Origin: Periplaneta americana
Taxonomy: Eukaryota > Arthropoda > Insecta > Blattodea > Blattidae
Assembly (NCBI RefSeq): GCF_040183065.1
Contig: NC_091121.1
Coordinates: 61,908,287 to 61,972,286 of the forward strand
DNA: 64,000 nt
Reading direction: 5' to 3'
Position 1 is the first letter of the stretch. Each line of letters starts with the position of its first letter. Position numbers and translations under genes: made by a program. Below, in pieces: positions 1 through 10,600 of this stretch. The notes below the pieces were generated by a model. The model had not been told where the DNA came from and made no database searches. It saw only the letters and a program-made list of their open reading frames with translations.

Positions 1-1090
1 CCATCACCGTAGAAAACAGCTTGTTACGAAACCTAACAGTAACCCTCGGAATGGGACTAGTTCCATTAATTAAAATGTCTTAATGAAACTTACAGCAGAA
101 TCCATATAGGCCAGTTTCTATCTGATGCTTTTCCAATTCACTGCGGGCTAAAGCAGGGAGATGCATTATCACCATTACTTTTTAACTTCGCTCTAGAATA
201 TGCCATTAGAAAAGTTCAGGATAACACAGAGGGTTTGAAATTGAACGGGTTACATCAGCTTCTTGTCTATGCGGATGACGTGAATATGTTAGGAGAAAAT
301 CCACAACCGATTAGGGAAAACACGGAAATTCTAGTTGAAGCAAGTAAAGTGATAGGGTTGGAAGTAAATTCCGAAAAGACAAAGTATATGATTATGTCTC
401 GTGACCAGAATATTGTATGAAATGGAAATATAAAAATTGGAGATTTATCCTTCGAAGAGGTGGAAAAATTCAAATATCTTGGAGCAACAGTAACAAATAT
501 AAATGACACTCGGGAGGAAATTAAACGCAGAATAAATATGGGAAATGCGTGTTATTATTCCGTTGAGAAGCTTTTATCATCTAGTCTTCTGTCAAAAAAT
601 CTGAAGTTAGAATTTATAAAACAGTTATATTACTGGTTGTTCTGTATGGTTGTGAAACTTGGACTCTCACTTTGAGAGAGGAACAGAGATTAAGGGTGTT
701 TGAGAATAAGGTTCTTAGGAAAATATTTGGGGCTAAGAGAGATGAAGTTACAGGAGAATGGAGAAAGTTACACAACGCAGAGCTGCATGCATTGTATACT
801 TCACCTGACTTAATTAGGAACATAAAACCTAGACGTTTGAGATGGGCAGGACATGTAGCACGTATGGGCGAATCCAGAAATGCATATAGTGTTAGTTGGG
901 AGGCCGGAGGGAAAAAGACCTTTGGGGAGACCAAGACGTAGGTGGGAAGATGATATTAAAATGGATTTGAGGGAGGTGGGATATGATGGTAGAGACTGGA
1001 TTAATCTTGCTCAGGATAGGGACCAATGGCGGGCTTATGTGAGGGCGGCAATGAACCTCCGGGTTCCTTAAAAGCCAGTAAGTAAGTAAG
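1..1090 (+). mobile_element. RTE-like LINE, 3' part, cut by the window edge and broken
   Basis: Non-LTR retrotransposon that copies itself through an RNA by target-primed reverse transcription. The palm of the reverse transcriptase is visible: [20 protein letters not shown] at about 147-206 and the catalytic YADD near 270-281. The C-terminal region reads YGCETWTL-like, then RRLRWAGHVARMGESRNAY and a GRPRRRWEDDIKMDLREVGY block, ending in MNLRVP and a stop at 1071. The frame shifts near 660-675 and again near 890-900, and there is an in-frame stop at 418-420, so this copy cannot make one protein. A 3' tail of GTAAGTAAG-type repeats follows the stop (1077-1091), as in RTE-clade elements. The 5' part lies outside the window. 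Two more copies are at 2820-3282 and 38100-38757. Clade assignment is from family knowledge; the damage is read directly. Confidence 0.88.
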
Positions 1091-1091
1091 T

Positions 1092-1193
1092 AATTCCATA
1101 TGAACTGTTCAGGTTACATGTTTTATTACGAATAAGCACAAAATTTAACAGTGTCAATTCCATATGAAGTGTTCAGGTTACGTGTTTTATTAC
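1092..1193. repeat. Short direct repeat, period 64
   Basis: A sequence of about 40 bp starting AATTCCATATGAA and ending TTTTATTAC occurs at 1092-1132 and again, slightly diverged, at 1156-1193. It directly follows the LINE tail. Source unknown; it may be the edge of an unrecognised repeat. Confidence 0.7.
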
Positions 1194-1640
1194 TGAACCT
1201 ATATAAATTAATTATATTCTAACTCTAGCTAGGCCTAAGTCTTTGTAGTGGAATGGAATGAAATTTCTGGGGCACTACGACCGAACACTCAGATCTTTTC
1301 CGATCTACCGTGCTAACCTTCAAACTAGGCACATTCTCAAACCCATATCAGCTGACTACACTAACAAGGAAACGTTCACCTGTGTCATGTTGAAGTTCTT
1401 TTCCAAACTCTGCACACTGAAAGGTCTTGTTAAGAAAAGACATAAAAAAAAAAATGAGCTCATTACCTACACTGCCAGGCCCTTCTTTTGGATGTAACTT
1501 TATCTGTCGAAACACATTGAGTAGCCTCACACTAGACACATATGCAAGCACTTCATCTGCCATGATGTTTACATTGCAACGCAGTAATAGCAAGGAAGTA
1601 GGGATGGAGCTGTATTGCTGAACTGTATTTCAATTTCCAC
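1194..1640. other. Unassigned stretch with an 81-codon minus-strand reading frame
   Basis: Between the direct repeat and the transposase remnant there is an open minus-strand frame (1348-1593) that includes NIMADEVLAYVSSVRLLNVF and LHPKEGPGSVGNEL. The text is protein-like, not low complexity, but I do not recognise a family, and there are no convincing splice sites or start context. It may be a fragment of another transposon. No function is assigned. Confidence 0.3.
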
Positions 1641-1644
1641 ACAG

Positions 1645-2815
1645 CCATGTTCGGACTGATGAAATCCTGCTTGCTATGTGGCTTTCAGCAACGATACAGT
1701 ATCAATATATTAGCAGGGTTTCTAGATGGATGTGTTATTGGGCCATACCTTCTTCCACCTAATCTCACGGGTCACGCATACTTGATTTTCCTTGAACACA
1801 TACTGCATGGGCTCTTGGAAGATGTGCCACTGCATGTGTGTCAAAACATGTGGTTTCAGTACGATGACGCATCATCTCATTTTGCTCTTGTAGTCTGAGG
1901 TAATCTGGATCAACGATTTGGGCAACAGTCGATAGGTTATGGTGGCCCAACTGCTTGGCCTGCACGTTCCCCCGACTTGACTCCGCTAAACTACTTCCTG
2001 ATTTACGAGACCCCTGTGGAATCAGAGGAAGACCTGCTAGCACAGGTTATGGCTGCGGCAGATGATGGACTATCAGCTATTGGTGATCGTGTGTACCAGA
2101 ACTTGGTACGTAGGTACTGTGTGTGTGTATTGAAGTTGCTGGTCGTCACATCGAGCCCTTCTTGTAAGAAGATCCAGAAGAAAAAAAACCTACAGTAAGC
2201 AGCAGAAGTGAGAGAGTTCAACATGTGACATTGTGGTGTTTTGTTTGTAGCATGGAAACGGTACATGTGTCAAAATATGTGGTTTCAGTATGATGACGCA
2301 CCATCTCATTTTGCTCTTGTAGTCTGAGGTCATCTGGATCAATGATTTGGGCAACAGTCGATAGATTGTGGTGGCCCAATTGCTTGGCCTGCACATTCGC
2401 CTGACTTGACTCCGATAAACTACTTCCTGTGGGGCCACATGAAAAGACTGATTTACGAGACCCCTGTTGAATCAGAGGAAGACCTGCTGGCACTGGTTAT
2501 GGCTGCGGCAGATGATGGACTATCAGGTATTGATGATCGTGTGTACCAGAACATGATATGTAGGTAATTACCATATATGTGTACTGAAGTCGCTGGTCGT
2601 CACATCGAGCCCTTCATGTAAGTAGACCCAGAAGAAAAAAAAACCTACAGTAAGCAGCAGAAGTGAGAGAGTTCAACATGTGATGTGGTGGTGTTTTGTT
2701 TGCAGTGGGGAAACAGTACGTTTCCAGACATAAGTTCCTATGCAAAACTTAACCATCTTGATCCCCACTACAAGCCCTCAAAGTCTGTAATGAGAATTTA
2801 GACACACCCTGTATT
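1645..2815 (+). mobile_element. DUF4817/IS630-like DNA transposon remnant with internal duplication
   Basis: C-terminal part of a DDE transposase of the IS630-Tc1-mariner group. It reads FQQRYSINILAGFLDGCVIG, then a GPYLLPP block, then MWFQYDDASSHFALVV, then PTAWPARSPDLTPLNYFL and the YETPVESEEDLL tail. About 430 bp are present twice: 1837-2260 and about 2262-2700 match closely. Both copies carry the same TGA after HFALVV (1896-1898 in the first copy), so the stop arose before the duplication. The first copy lacks 21 bp (TGGGGCCACATGAAAAGACTG, encoding WGHMKRL) that the second has; the missing block is flanked by CTG on both sides. The right end runs into an ACACCCTGTA-type terminus near 2803-2812. 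Broken; no complete transposase. Confidence 0.82.
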
Positions 2816-2819
2816 ATCG

Positions 2820-3282
2820 GTTTTTCTACATAGTTGTGAAACTTGGACTCCCACTTTGAGAGAGGAAGAGAGGTAAAGGGTGTTTGAAAATAAGGTGCTA
2901 AAGAAAATATTTGGGGCTAAGAGGGATGAAGTTCAGGAGAATGGATAAAGTTACACAACACAGAACTGTATGCATTGTATTCTTCACCTGACATAATTAG
3001 AAACATTAAATCCAGAAGTTTGAAATGGGCAGGGCATGTAGCACGTACGGGCGAATCCAGAAATGTAGGCTATACAGTGTGTTGGTTAGAAGGTCGGAGG
3101 GAAAAAAACCTTTGGAAAGACAGAGACATAGATGGGAGGATAATATTAAAATGGATTTGAGGGAGGTGGGATATGAAGATAGAGTCTGGATTAATCTTGT
3201 TCAAGACAGAGACCGATGGCAGGCTTATGTGAGGGCGACAATGAACCTCCAGGTTCTCTAAAAGCCATAAGGAAGTAAGTTA
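2820..3282 (+). mobile_element. RTE-like LINE, 5'-truncated copy 2
   Basis: Only the last part of the element at 1-1090 is present: CETWTPTLREEER-like text, IFGAKRDEV, RSLKWAGHVARTGESRN, then the DLREVGYEDRVWINLVQDRD block and MNLQVL before a stop near 3261. Frames change within it (2975-3160 and 3025-3261 overlap in different frames), so it is dead. The 3' end AAAAGCCATAAGGAAGTAAG matches the other copies. It abuts the terminus of the preceding DNA transposon, so its 5' truncation point is near 2820. Confidence 0.85.
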
Positions 3283-3379
3283 TTGTTTGTGGTGTAAATA
3301 ATATATGTGATGATGAAGTTTAATTTATAACTTATAATACTCTTTTCTTATACAGAAACTTGTAACTTCTACAGTAAGT

Positions 3380-3638
3380 GTCCACTCCTGTGGAGTAACG
3401 GTTAGCGCATCTGGCCACGAAACCAGGTGGCCTGGGTTCGACTCCTGGTCGGGGCAAGTTACCTGGTTGAGGTTTTTTCCGGGTTTTCTCTCAACCCAAT
3501 ATGAGCAAACACTGGGTAACTTTCGGTGCTGGACCCCGAACTCATTTCACTAGCATTATCACCTTCATCTCATTCAGACGCTAAATAACCTAAGATGTTG
3601 ATAAAGCGTCGTAAAATAACTCACTAAAATAAAAAAAA
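3380..3638 (+). mobile_element. tRNA-derived SINE with perfect 12-bp target duplication
   Basis: The head carries pol III boxes: an A-box-like TGGAGTAACGGTTAGCGC near 3390-3408 and a B box GGTTCGACTCC near 3437. The body has the family landmarks GTTGAGGTTTTTTCCGGG, GGTAACTTTCGGTGCTGGA, TTATCACCTTCATCTCATTC and GCGTCGTAAAATAA, then an A-rich tail. TCTACAGTAAGT occurs at 3368-3379 and again at 3639-3650, an exact target-site duplication. Related copies are at 39553-39801, 40862-41105, 34870-35165 and 63768-63945. SINEs rely on LINE machinery in trans; this one looks structurally complete. Confidence 0.93.
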
Positions 3639-3689
3639 TCTACAGTAAGTACTCAAAAAAGGCCACCATGAGCTCTAATACAGGCTTCT

Positions 3690-4646
3690 GAGTGTCGCAT
3701 CATCGATTACCTTACTCTCTCTCATATTCCAGATGCTGGCAAAGAATTTTCACGTTATAAATAGGTCTGGAATACACAATGGTCTTTAAATGACCCCATA
3801 AGTAGAAATTCAATAGATTGAGGTCGGGAGAACAAGCAGGCCAGAATGTGGGTCCCTCAAGACCTATCCATTTATTAGGGAAATGCTGATTTAAAATTTC
3901 TCTAGCAAGAAGAGCAAAATGAGGTGGTGCTCCATCATGCATGAACCACATGTGCTGAATTAAGTTCAATGGAAGTTCTCCTAACAAAGCATTTAAATCA
4001 TTTGTTAAAAAGTCGCAGTATGATGCAGCTATCAATATTCCAGGTGAAATGAAAGGACCAATTAATGCGTCGCCAATTATCTACACCAGCCTAAACATTA
4101 ATGCTGAACTGTTGTTGGTGTCTTGTTTCCAAAACTGCTTTGGGATTTCTGTCAATATTGTGAAAGTTCTGCACTCCATTTCTGGTAAACTTTGCTTCAT
4201 CAGTGAAGATTATAGCAGAGAGAAAGTGTTGATCCTAAACACAAGTTTGTTGCAACTAGATAAAAAATGCTGCTCTGGGTGAAAAGTCAGCGTCACTAAG
4301 ACCTTGGACTATTTGAAGGTGAAATGGATAACGCAGTTGTTCTCGTAGAATTCTTCACACTGCCATATGACTCACATTGCTGCTAGGTCTCTGGTCCATC
4401 CTCAATATGATTGAGGACTCGTTCCTCTAAGTTAGGTGCTCCTTGGTCTTCCACCATTTGAAACACATTTTTTAAAAGAGCCTGTTTCCACAAGACGGTC
4501 ATGTTTTCTTTGGAACATCTTGTTGTTGGATAAATGTCTATTAGGAAATTGTTCAGCATACAAACGTTTTGCTTCATTTGCATTGCAATTAGCTCGTCCA
4601 TACATAAGGTGCATTTCTGTCATTTCCTGATTAGAGTACTCCATTT
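3690..4646 (-). mobile_element. DUF4817 DNA transposon remnant, minus strand
   Basis: Read from 4644 leftwards: a DUF4817 helix-turn-helix domain (EMTEMHLMYGRANCNANEAK, then LYAEQFPNRHLSNN and RLVETGSFKK), then in other frames FLSAIIFTDEAKFT (first catalytic Asp region) near 4180-4225, a QQQFSINV block near 4110-4125, and the second catalytic region MWFMHDGAPPHFALLAREIL and FWPACSPDLNLLNFYLWGHL at 3760-3960. Several frame changes and stops mean no intact transposase. It lies in the SCYL1 region, just outside its third coding exon, on the same strand. Family call is from the D(n)D motifs and HTH domain; terminal repeats were not resolved. Confidence 0.83.
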
Positions 4647-4649
4647 TGA

Positions 4650-5141
4650 CTACTAGTTGTAATGTAATTAATTATTACATTCAAAATAACAAATTTTCAC
4701 AATTATCAATAAAAGTTCTAGCTATGCCTTGTGTTTATTTTGTTATGGCAACTTCATCAGGTGGCTCTGAATACAAAACAAATCAACGACGACTTGAACA
4801 GAGAAGAAAATTACATGTGACTTGTTTATCATCACAGATATTATGTACAACACAAACAATGGCTGTAAATGAAAAACTAAGCGAAATTGATCACATGTTT
4901 ATATGAACTTTTTCGCTTGTTTTCAGATCCTCTATCAATTTCCCAGAGATTTCCCACATTTTTAATACATCTTCTATATTATACGAGATGCATGATGGTG
5001 GCACAGAAAATTTTGTTTTCAGAAATTACAATGTATATTACTACAACACTGTCATAAAAATATTGTAATGTAAACTTTTAGACTACACTCCTTCGCAAGC
5101 ATTAAATTAAGCAATTCTATAATATTATTTAATGAACTTAC
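4650..5141. other. Intronic DNA of the SCYL1-like gene, nothing identified
   Basis: This follows the splice donor at 5141/5140 on the minus strand and is presumably the start of SCYL1 intron 3. Both strands carry short open frames, for example a minus-strand KTKFSVPPSCISYNIEDVLK near 4950-5040, but none matches the next expected SCYL1 segment. That exon is not seen anywhere left of here in the window. Confidence 0.45.
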
Positions 5142-5264
5142 AGTAATCTGGAATATTCCCCATGCAAGATAAAGTTCTCGTTGATGACCTTCTTTAGACA
5201 ACTGTGTTACATGAGTTTCCAAAGGTTCAACATATTCTGTTGCCAAATAAAGAACTTTCTCGGA
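5142..5264 (-). CDS. SCYL1: SCYL1-like coding exon 3
   Basis: Encodes [18 protein letters not shown] and the following [12 protein letters not shown], the hinge and first C-lobe helix of the pseudokinase domain. 41 codons, phase 0. Acceptor TTTGCAG before 5264, consensus donor ACT|GTAAGT after 5142. The next exon is not in the window. Confidence 0.9.
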
Positions 5265-5931
5265 CTGCAAATAAAATTAAAAGCATAGAAATAACATTTA
5301 AATTAGGCCTAGTTACATGATTTCATTACAAGATTTCACATTACGTTTCTGAAGATGTACTCAAAGGTCTTACTTCTAAGCTGTCCAAATAAGTAAGGAT
5401 GCTTGGATGTCTCAACGTCTTAAGCCTCTTCACAGCTGTTTTTGCTACATCGAACTGCGTCTCACTGCCATTCCTTATGTCAAATACAAATACTGATACT
5501 TCTTCACCAGATCCCTTAAAAATAAATACGGTAATAGTTTACTTCCAGACACACAATTTTACTGTCCTCAAAATATGAGTAATACAATGCAACATCCAAC
5601 AGGTACAGGACAGCAAAAGGAAAACTAATTTATATTCAAAAGTTATCCAAAATAGTCTGCTATTTTTCGACTTATTTTCTCTGCAAATATCTTGATTTTA
5701 ATAATGGATGCTAAAACTCTGTGAAGAAAAAAATGAAGTTCTTGTCAGCTGATTATTCATGTACTGTTTACAAACTATTGCAACTTGAAACACGAAACGT
5801 CAAAATAGAGTGTGTACCTTTTTCTTTGCCTTGTGTAAACTCCACACACTTTTATCTTCAAGGCCTGCAACAGGCTCTCCAATTTCGTATGGAAAGTCTT
5901 TTGACGGATCACGTGAAAAAAAAGACCACAT
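5142..5931 (-). CDS. SCYL1: SCYL1-like pseudokinase (N-terminal kinase-like protein), first three coding exons, partial
   Basis: SCYL1 (yata in Drosophila) is a catalytically inactive kinase-fold protein that binds COPI coats and acts in Golgi-to-ER retrograde traffic and tRNA/nuclear transport; this is family knowledge. Three minus-strand exons join in phase 0: 5931-5818 (38 codons), 5514-5374 (47) and 5264-5142 (41), giving 126 residues of a protein usually near 800. The text follows the family closely: [20 protein letters not shown], then VSVFVFDI, then [20 protein letters not shown], then [16 protein letters not shown] and [12 protein letters not shown]. Donors are AAG|GTACAC, GAA|GTAAGA and ACT|GTAAGT; acceptors end in TTTAAG and TTTGCAG. 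Another ATG lies in frame directly upstream (5934-5932); I chose 5931 because vertebrate SCYL1 starts MWF. The gene continues off the left edge. Confidence 0.9.
5374..5514 (-). CDS. SCYL1: SCYL1-like coding exon 2
   Basis: Encodes the first strands of the pseudokinase N-lobe: [16 protein letters not shown], then the [19 protein letters not shown] segment typical of the SCY1 family. 47 codons, phase 0 at both ends. Acceptor TTTAAG before 5514, donor GAA|GTAAGA after 5374. Confidence 0.9.
5818..5931 (-). CDS. SCYL1: SCYL1-like coding exon 1
   Basis: Encodes the conserved N-terminal tip, [20 protein letters not shown] followed by a WSLHKAKKK stretch, 38 codons ending in phase 0. Donor reads AAG|GTACAC at 5818/5817. 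The start context offers two adjacent ATGs (5934 and 5931). Confidence 0.9.
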
Positions 5932-5934
5932 CAT

Positions 5935-7538
5935 GAAATATAATCACACATCTTCATTTTGTCTAAAAATCTTATAAATTCTACTCAACACAAACAAATA
6001 TTCACGTATTTTTCACTTCACTGCAGTCAAGAGCTACGGCAAGGCTCGTCTATCAGCAACCGCATGAGTTGGTCGTGTGTGCGTGGATATATGCAGGTTG
6101 GCTAAAATATCGGAAAACGGTGAATCTAATAAAATAACCTGTCGTGACAACAATAAAGTAACAGTTGCATGATAAAAACCACAACAAAAAATATAAATTT
6201 CAGAAAACAGATTCATGTCTAACCCATAATTAGAGATATAATATATGCGTGATTAAAACAAAGGTAAATTTTCATTTCAATTGGTAGTTATGAAATTATT
6301 TCGATTAGTGAACATTCGCACTGGAAATAAGAGCGAGTTTAACGTGTACACACAAAACAAGAGCATAACGCCGGTCGCAAGCTGCAGAAAAAAAAAAACA
6401 TTGATTACAATACGAAAAAGCTGCAGAGTAAACGAAGAGGTAAAGTTTTTAGTTTGATAGTTTTAATTATTTGTAATTCATGTATTTTTACGTATATTGT
6501 TGTTGTTTTATGGATTAGTGTATTTTTTTTATAGATATCAAAAGTAAAGTAGATATTTAATACGTTATCGCACATTGTTATTACTTCTGCTGTTTCAAGA
6601 GGTAATAAAATAGAGTTGTATTAATTTACAGTAAAAGTAAATATTCGTATAAGAAACATGCTTTCTTGTACGTTTAAACAGTCCCTAAACCGTCTTTTAG
6701 TGTTGGAATTGATGACAAATGGCACAGAAATAAATATCACTGCTGTAGCAATTACCCCGACAAATAATGAAAATTGGGATAACTTTCAGAACACGGATTC
6801 CTTCCTTTCCTTCTTACTTCAAAATTTCAACCTTGTGCACATAAAATAAATTATTGGCACTGAAAAGTGCCTTTTCGTAAGCATGATGATGCGCATTTAA
6901 CAAACGCAGACAATTCTGCTCATTTTAGTGTTTTAAGATATAATTGAAGACATTATTACAAAACCAACCCTTGTCAAAATTGCTATTTTTCAGGAGAAAA
7001 ATAAAAATAAGTATAACAACACATGTCAGCTGTTTCCGTACAACTGGTGTTTATCCTTGTGGCTATTGTACCTGACATGGATCATTTTTGGAGTCAATAA
7101 ACGTTTGAAATAGTAGAAAATGTGTCCTTAACTCATTTTCATTAAAAATGTCTTTGTAATAATGTTTTCAATTGTCAGTGAGGAATCCGTGAATGTTTGA
7201 AATTTCCATTTTGTGGTATTAATTAGACTTCTGCAGATTTATATCTCTATTATAATGCAACTTGCGTTAATATATTTGAATTTGTTTTTATTCCAAGTAG
7301 AGAATGTCTTTTATTATACAGCATATTCTCTGCTGATACAGTTTGCTCTAATCTGGTAGACATAGATGAGATCTACAAATATTGGCATGCATGTTTTTCA
7401 TACAAAACCACAGCCTTGAAATTACAATAGCTTAGAATTGTGAAAGTCATGAGAATAAAATAGTTAGTTCTCAAGGTCTTCGTCTTATCTACTTGCTTTG
7501 TGTGTGGCCTCGTCCTAATCTGTTCTTTACTGTTGCAG
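5935..7538. promoter_or_regulatory. Shared upstream region of the divergent SCYL1-like and BPNT1 genes
   Basis: About 1.6 kb separates the two start codons, which point away from each other, so both promoters and 5' UTRs must fall here unless a UTR exon lies further out. The CpG-containing part near 6030-6440 is the best promoter candidate. An AGAG|GTAAAG motif near 6435-6445 could be the donor of a non-coding first exon for BPNT1, since the first coding exon starts behind an acceptor (TGTTGCAG, 7531-7538). No TATA box is clear. I see no transposon or further coding sequence here. Exact start sites are inference. Confidence 0.45.
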
Positions 7539-7548
7539 ACGCTTTAAT

Positions 7549-7668
7549 ATGGCACAGAGTGCTCCACTCATCTTACGGCTTGTTGCTTCATCAGTAACTG
7601 CTGCAAACAGGGCAGGAAAAATCATTCGAGATGTTATGAGTCAGGGTGATTTGGGAATTGTTGAGAAG
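7549..7668 (+). CDS. BPNT1: BPNT1 coding exon 1
   Basis: 40 codons, MAQSAPLILRLVASSVTAAN through DLGIVEK, the N-terminal helices. The exon opens behind acceptor TGTTGCAG at 7539 with ten non-coding bases, which implies an upstream non-coding exon. Donor AAG|GTAGGC. Confidence 0.95.
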
Positions 7669-10600
7669 GTAGGCTAATAATACAGTATATTTCTAACAAT
7701 GTTTTTGCTCATTTATACTCGCATTGCATTACAATATTTTTGTTCAATTATAAGTTAACTGTTGCATTCCTGAGTATGTAGAGATATGCATTGTTAAAAA
7801 AATTATGAATATGTTACAGTAATTAAATTAACTCAACATTAAAATAGCAAACAATAATAGGAATTATTCTTTATGAAACATTGTATAATATTAGTACAGA
7901 AATTAAATGAAACTTAAAGATTTAATAAACTGTTGTGCTTTTGTCTCACGATGTATGGTTGGCAGTGTAGTCAGTCATAAATAATTATCTCTTGCATTTC
8001 AAAATTTCTCACAAGTGGTTTCTTGATTTTGAAGAAATTTTATATTAAATCTAACTTATTGTATTGTATTGTATTGTGTTCATTTATATTCCATAGTATT
8101 CGTACATCGCTTCACAGCTAGAATATGGAACATGTCAAAAAAAATCTTAATACTTACTACAACTTAAAGTCTTAATAACATTACAGTCACAATCTAGTTG
8201 AAATAGGCTATATACAGAAGAGTTCCACAATATAGTCTATTAGTACAACACAAAGGTTTACAGAATAGAAGGAGTGAGAAATAAGATACTTCTTTAATTT
8301 GGTCCTAAATAATCTTATTTTTGAGTTAAAAAATTTTTATTACCATATAACGCACTCCTTTTTGATAGCACGATAGGCTTGCTGATAGAGTATGAAAGTA
8401 ATTTTTTTATGCATATTTATGCTGTAAACTGTTGAATTAGTTACAAAGTTTTTATGATTACATACGAGGAAGTTTATTAATGAAAAAAAAAATACTGACA
8501 AGCCATGGGCATTATTTGTAGTTTTTTAAAAATGGTCCTACATGATTCCCTAGATTTGGTACCTACTACTATTCTAATTACTTCTTATACTTCCATACAT
8601 GAGATTGACAGTTTTGTATAATACTAGTACCTCAGTGATTTGTAGTATATATCTGCTCTGCAATGGTTTGTTTGGTTATGGGTGTTATTCAAGTTATGTA
8701 AAGATTAACGCCAGCAGATAAAAAGAAAGTAGGTTTCTGTTAGTAATCAATACCAGCCTTGAAGATTTATTTTTTTTATTTATTTAATCCACTCAACAAT
8801 GTAATTACAGAGTAGAGAAAAAAATAACAGTAGTAATACATATAATAATGGTAATTTAAACTTACACTTAAACAGTTACAATTCAATACTACACAACAAA
8901 TGATATCAAGCAAATATTACATGTAAATCTCGTTAAACAAAAACAAAAGTATTTATAGTATGAAGAAAACTTAGATTATATTAAAGTAATAAAGCCAGTG
9001 ATGAAATGCAAATAACTAGTCACAGATTAGTAACAATAATACAATAACTGATGAGAGACTAGACGTACGTTAAGTCAGAATTAGGAGTGAGTTAGTAATG
9101 GTAATAAAATTGGTATGAAATAATTTAAGAAAGAAGACCAAAAATACAATATGCAAACCAGTTAAGACCTATTTGTTAGCAAAATACTTATGGAATGTTT
9201 TGAAAGCTACCAGTATTTATTTCTCTCAAGAGTGTGGCTCTATCCTGAAAGATGTCAATATTGCTCAGTTTATTATAGGAGGAACAGATTCTAAGAAGTG
9301 GAGAGTACTTGTAATAACATGTCCTAGCATAGTTTATATTAAATGTTTTACTGGTCCTACAGTTCTCTCTTGGTACATGTATTGGTATCCTAAACAGTAG
9401 ATGACTATTTACAGAACTTGTTAATAAATTATGGAGGCATTTTACATCAATATTATTTCTTCTGTGTTGCAAATTTTCAAAATTAAAGACAGATGGGAGT
9501 TCTTAGCTATGCGCTGTTGTCACGCCTTTCTCCTTCATTGTTAAACAGTAGAATTGTATACAGTGCATCTAATTAATTATACATACATACATACATACAT
9601 ACATACATACATACATACATACATACACAGAGCACTGCTACCACCTACAAACTCGTGAAGATAACTGATCAGTTACATATATGTATATATGCAGTTAAGA
9701 CACAATCTGACAACATGGAAATGACTGCATATGAACTAATAGCAGCCACTAAAGGATAACCAAATCTGATTGGCGACAATGGTATGCTGATTGGTGCAGC
9801 TTGATAAAGGAAACTTCCTCTACATGGTTAGCAGTGAAAGGGATGCCGAATGTTAACTTTTAGAGAGCAACATTAATTAATACAGCAATAATCTTTCTTA
9901 ATCACAAATTCGCTTGTATTTGCTAAGATTTTAACCTAGCTCCCTGACATATCCAATTCTGAAATCATATTATCAATGACTTACATTATTACGAGTTATA
10001 ACTACATTATTTTATGTTTAACGTGAGTGTGAAGTCATGTTTTACAAGATATGAGCATAAAATAAAAAAAATAAAAATTGAAAACTGAATGAGATGTGAG
10101 GTCTTTCTCACAAAGTAAATACTTTTACAGTTAAGACTAAAACCACTTTTAAAGCAATGCACACCGATAGATACAAGATCGGATTCTTACCTTGTGCTTA
10201 TAATTTATTAGACTGGCAGTTAACATTAATATATTTTTGTTCTAGGGAAAAAATGATCTCCAGACAGAAGCAGATCGCTCTGCTCAGCGCTGCATTGTTA
10301 CATCATTGTCACGTCAGTTTCCTTCAGTAACTATTATTGGAGAAGAAGGGCCTTCTAATTGTGAAGTGCCATCTGACTGGGTGGTGACAGATAGTGATCC
10401 CCAGATTCTTCAGTTAGCATGCCCTGAACATCTGCAGAATATTCAAGACCATGAGGTATTATTATTGCCAGATCGTACTTCTTTCTATTTATAATTTTAC
10501 TAGTATTTTTCGTATCTTACGTCAACAGAATATTTTTCTGAAATTACATTTGAAAATTCGTACATAAAAGACTACATGTACATAAATGCACATGTGCGTG

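Noticed and set aside
9580-9627. CRISPR-like or satellite array
   Set aside because: Plain ACAT microsatellite; no spacer-repeat pattern anywhere in the window.
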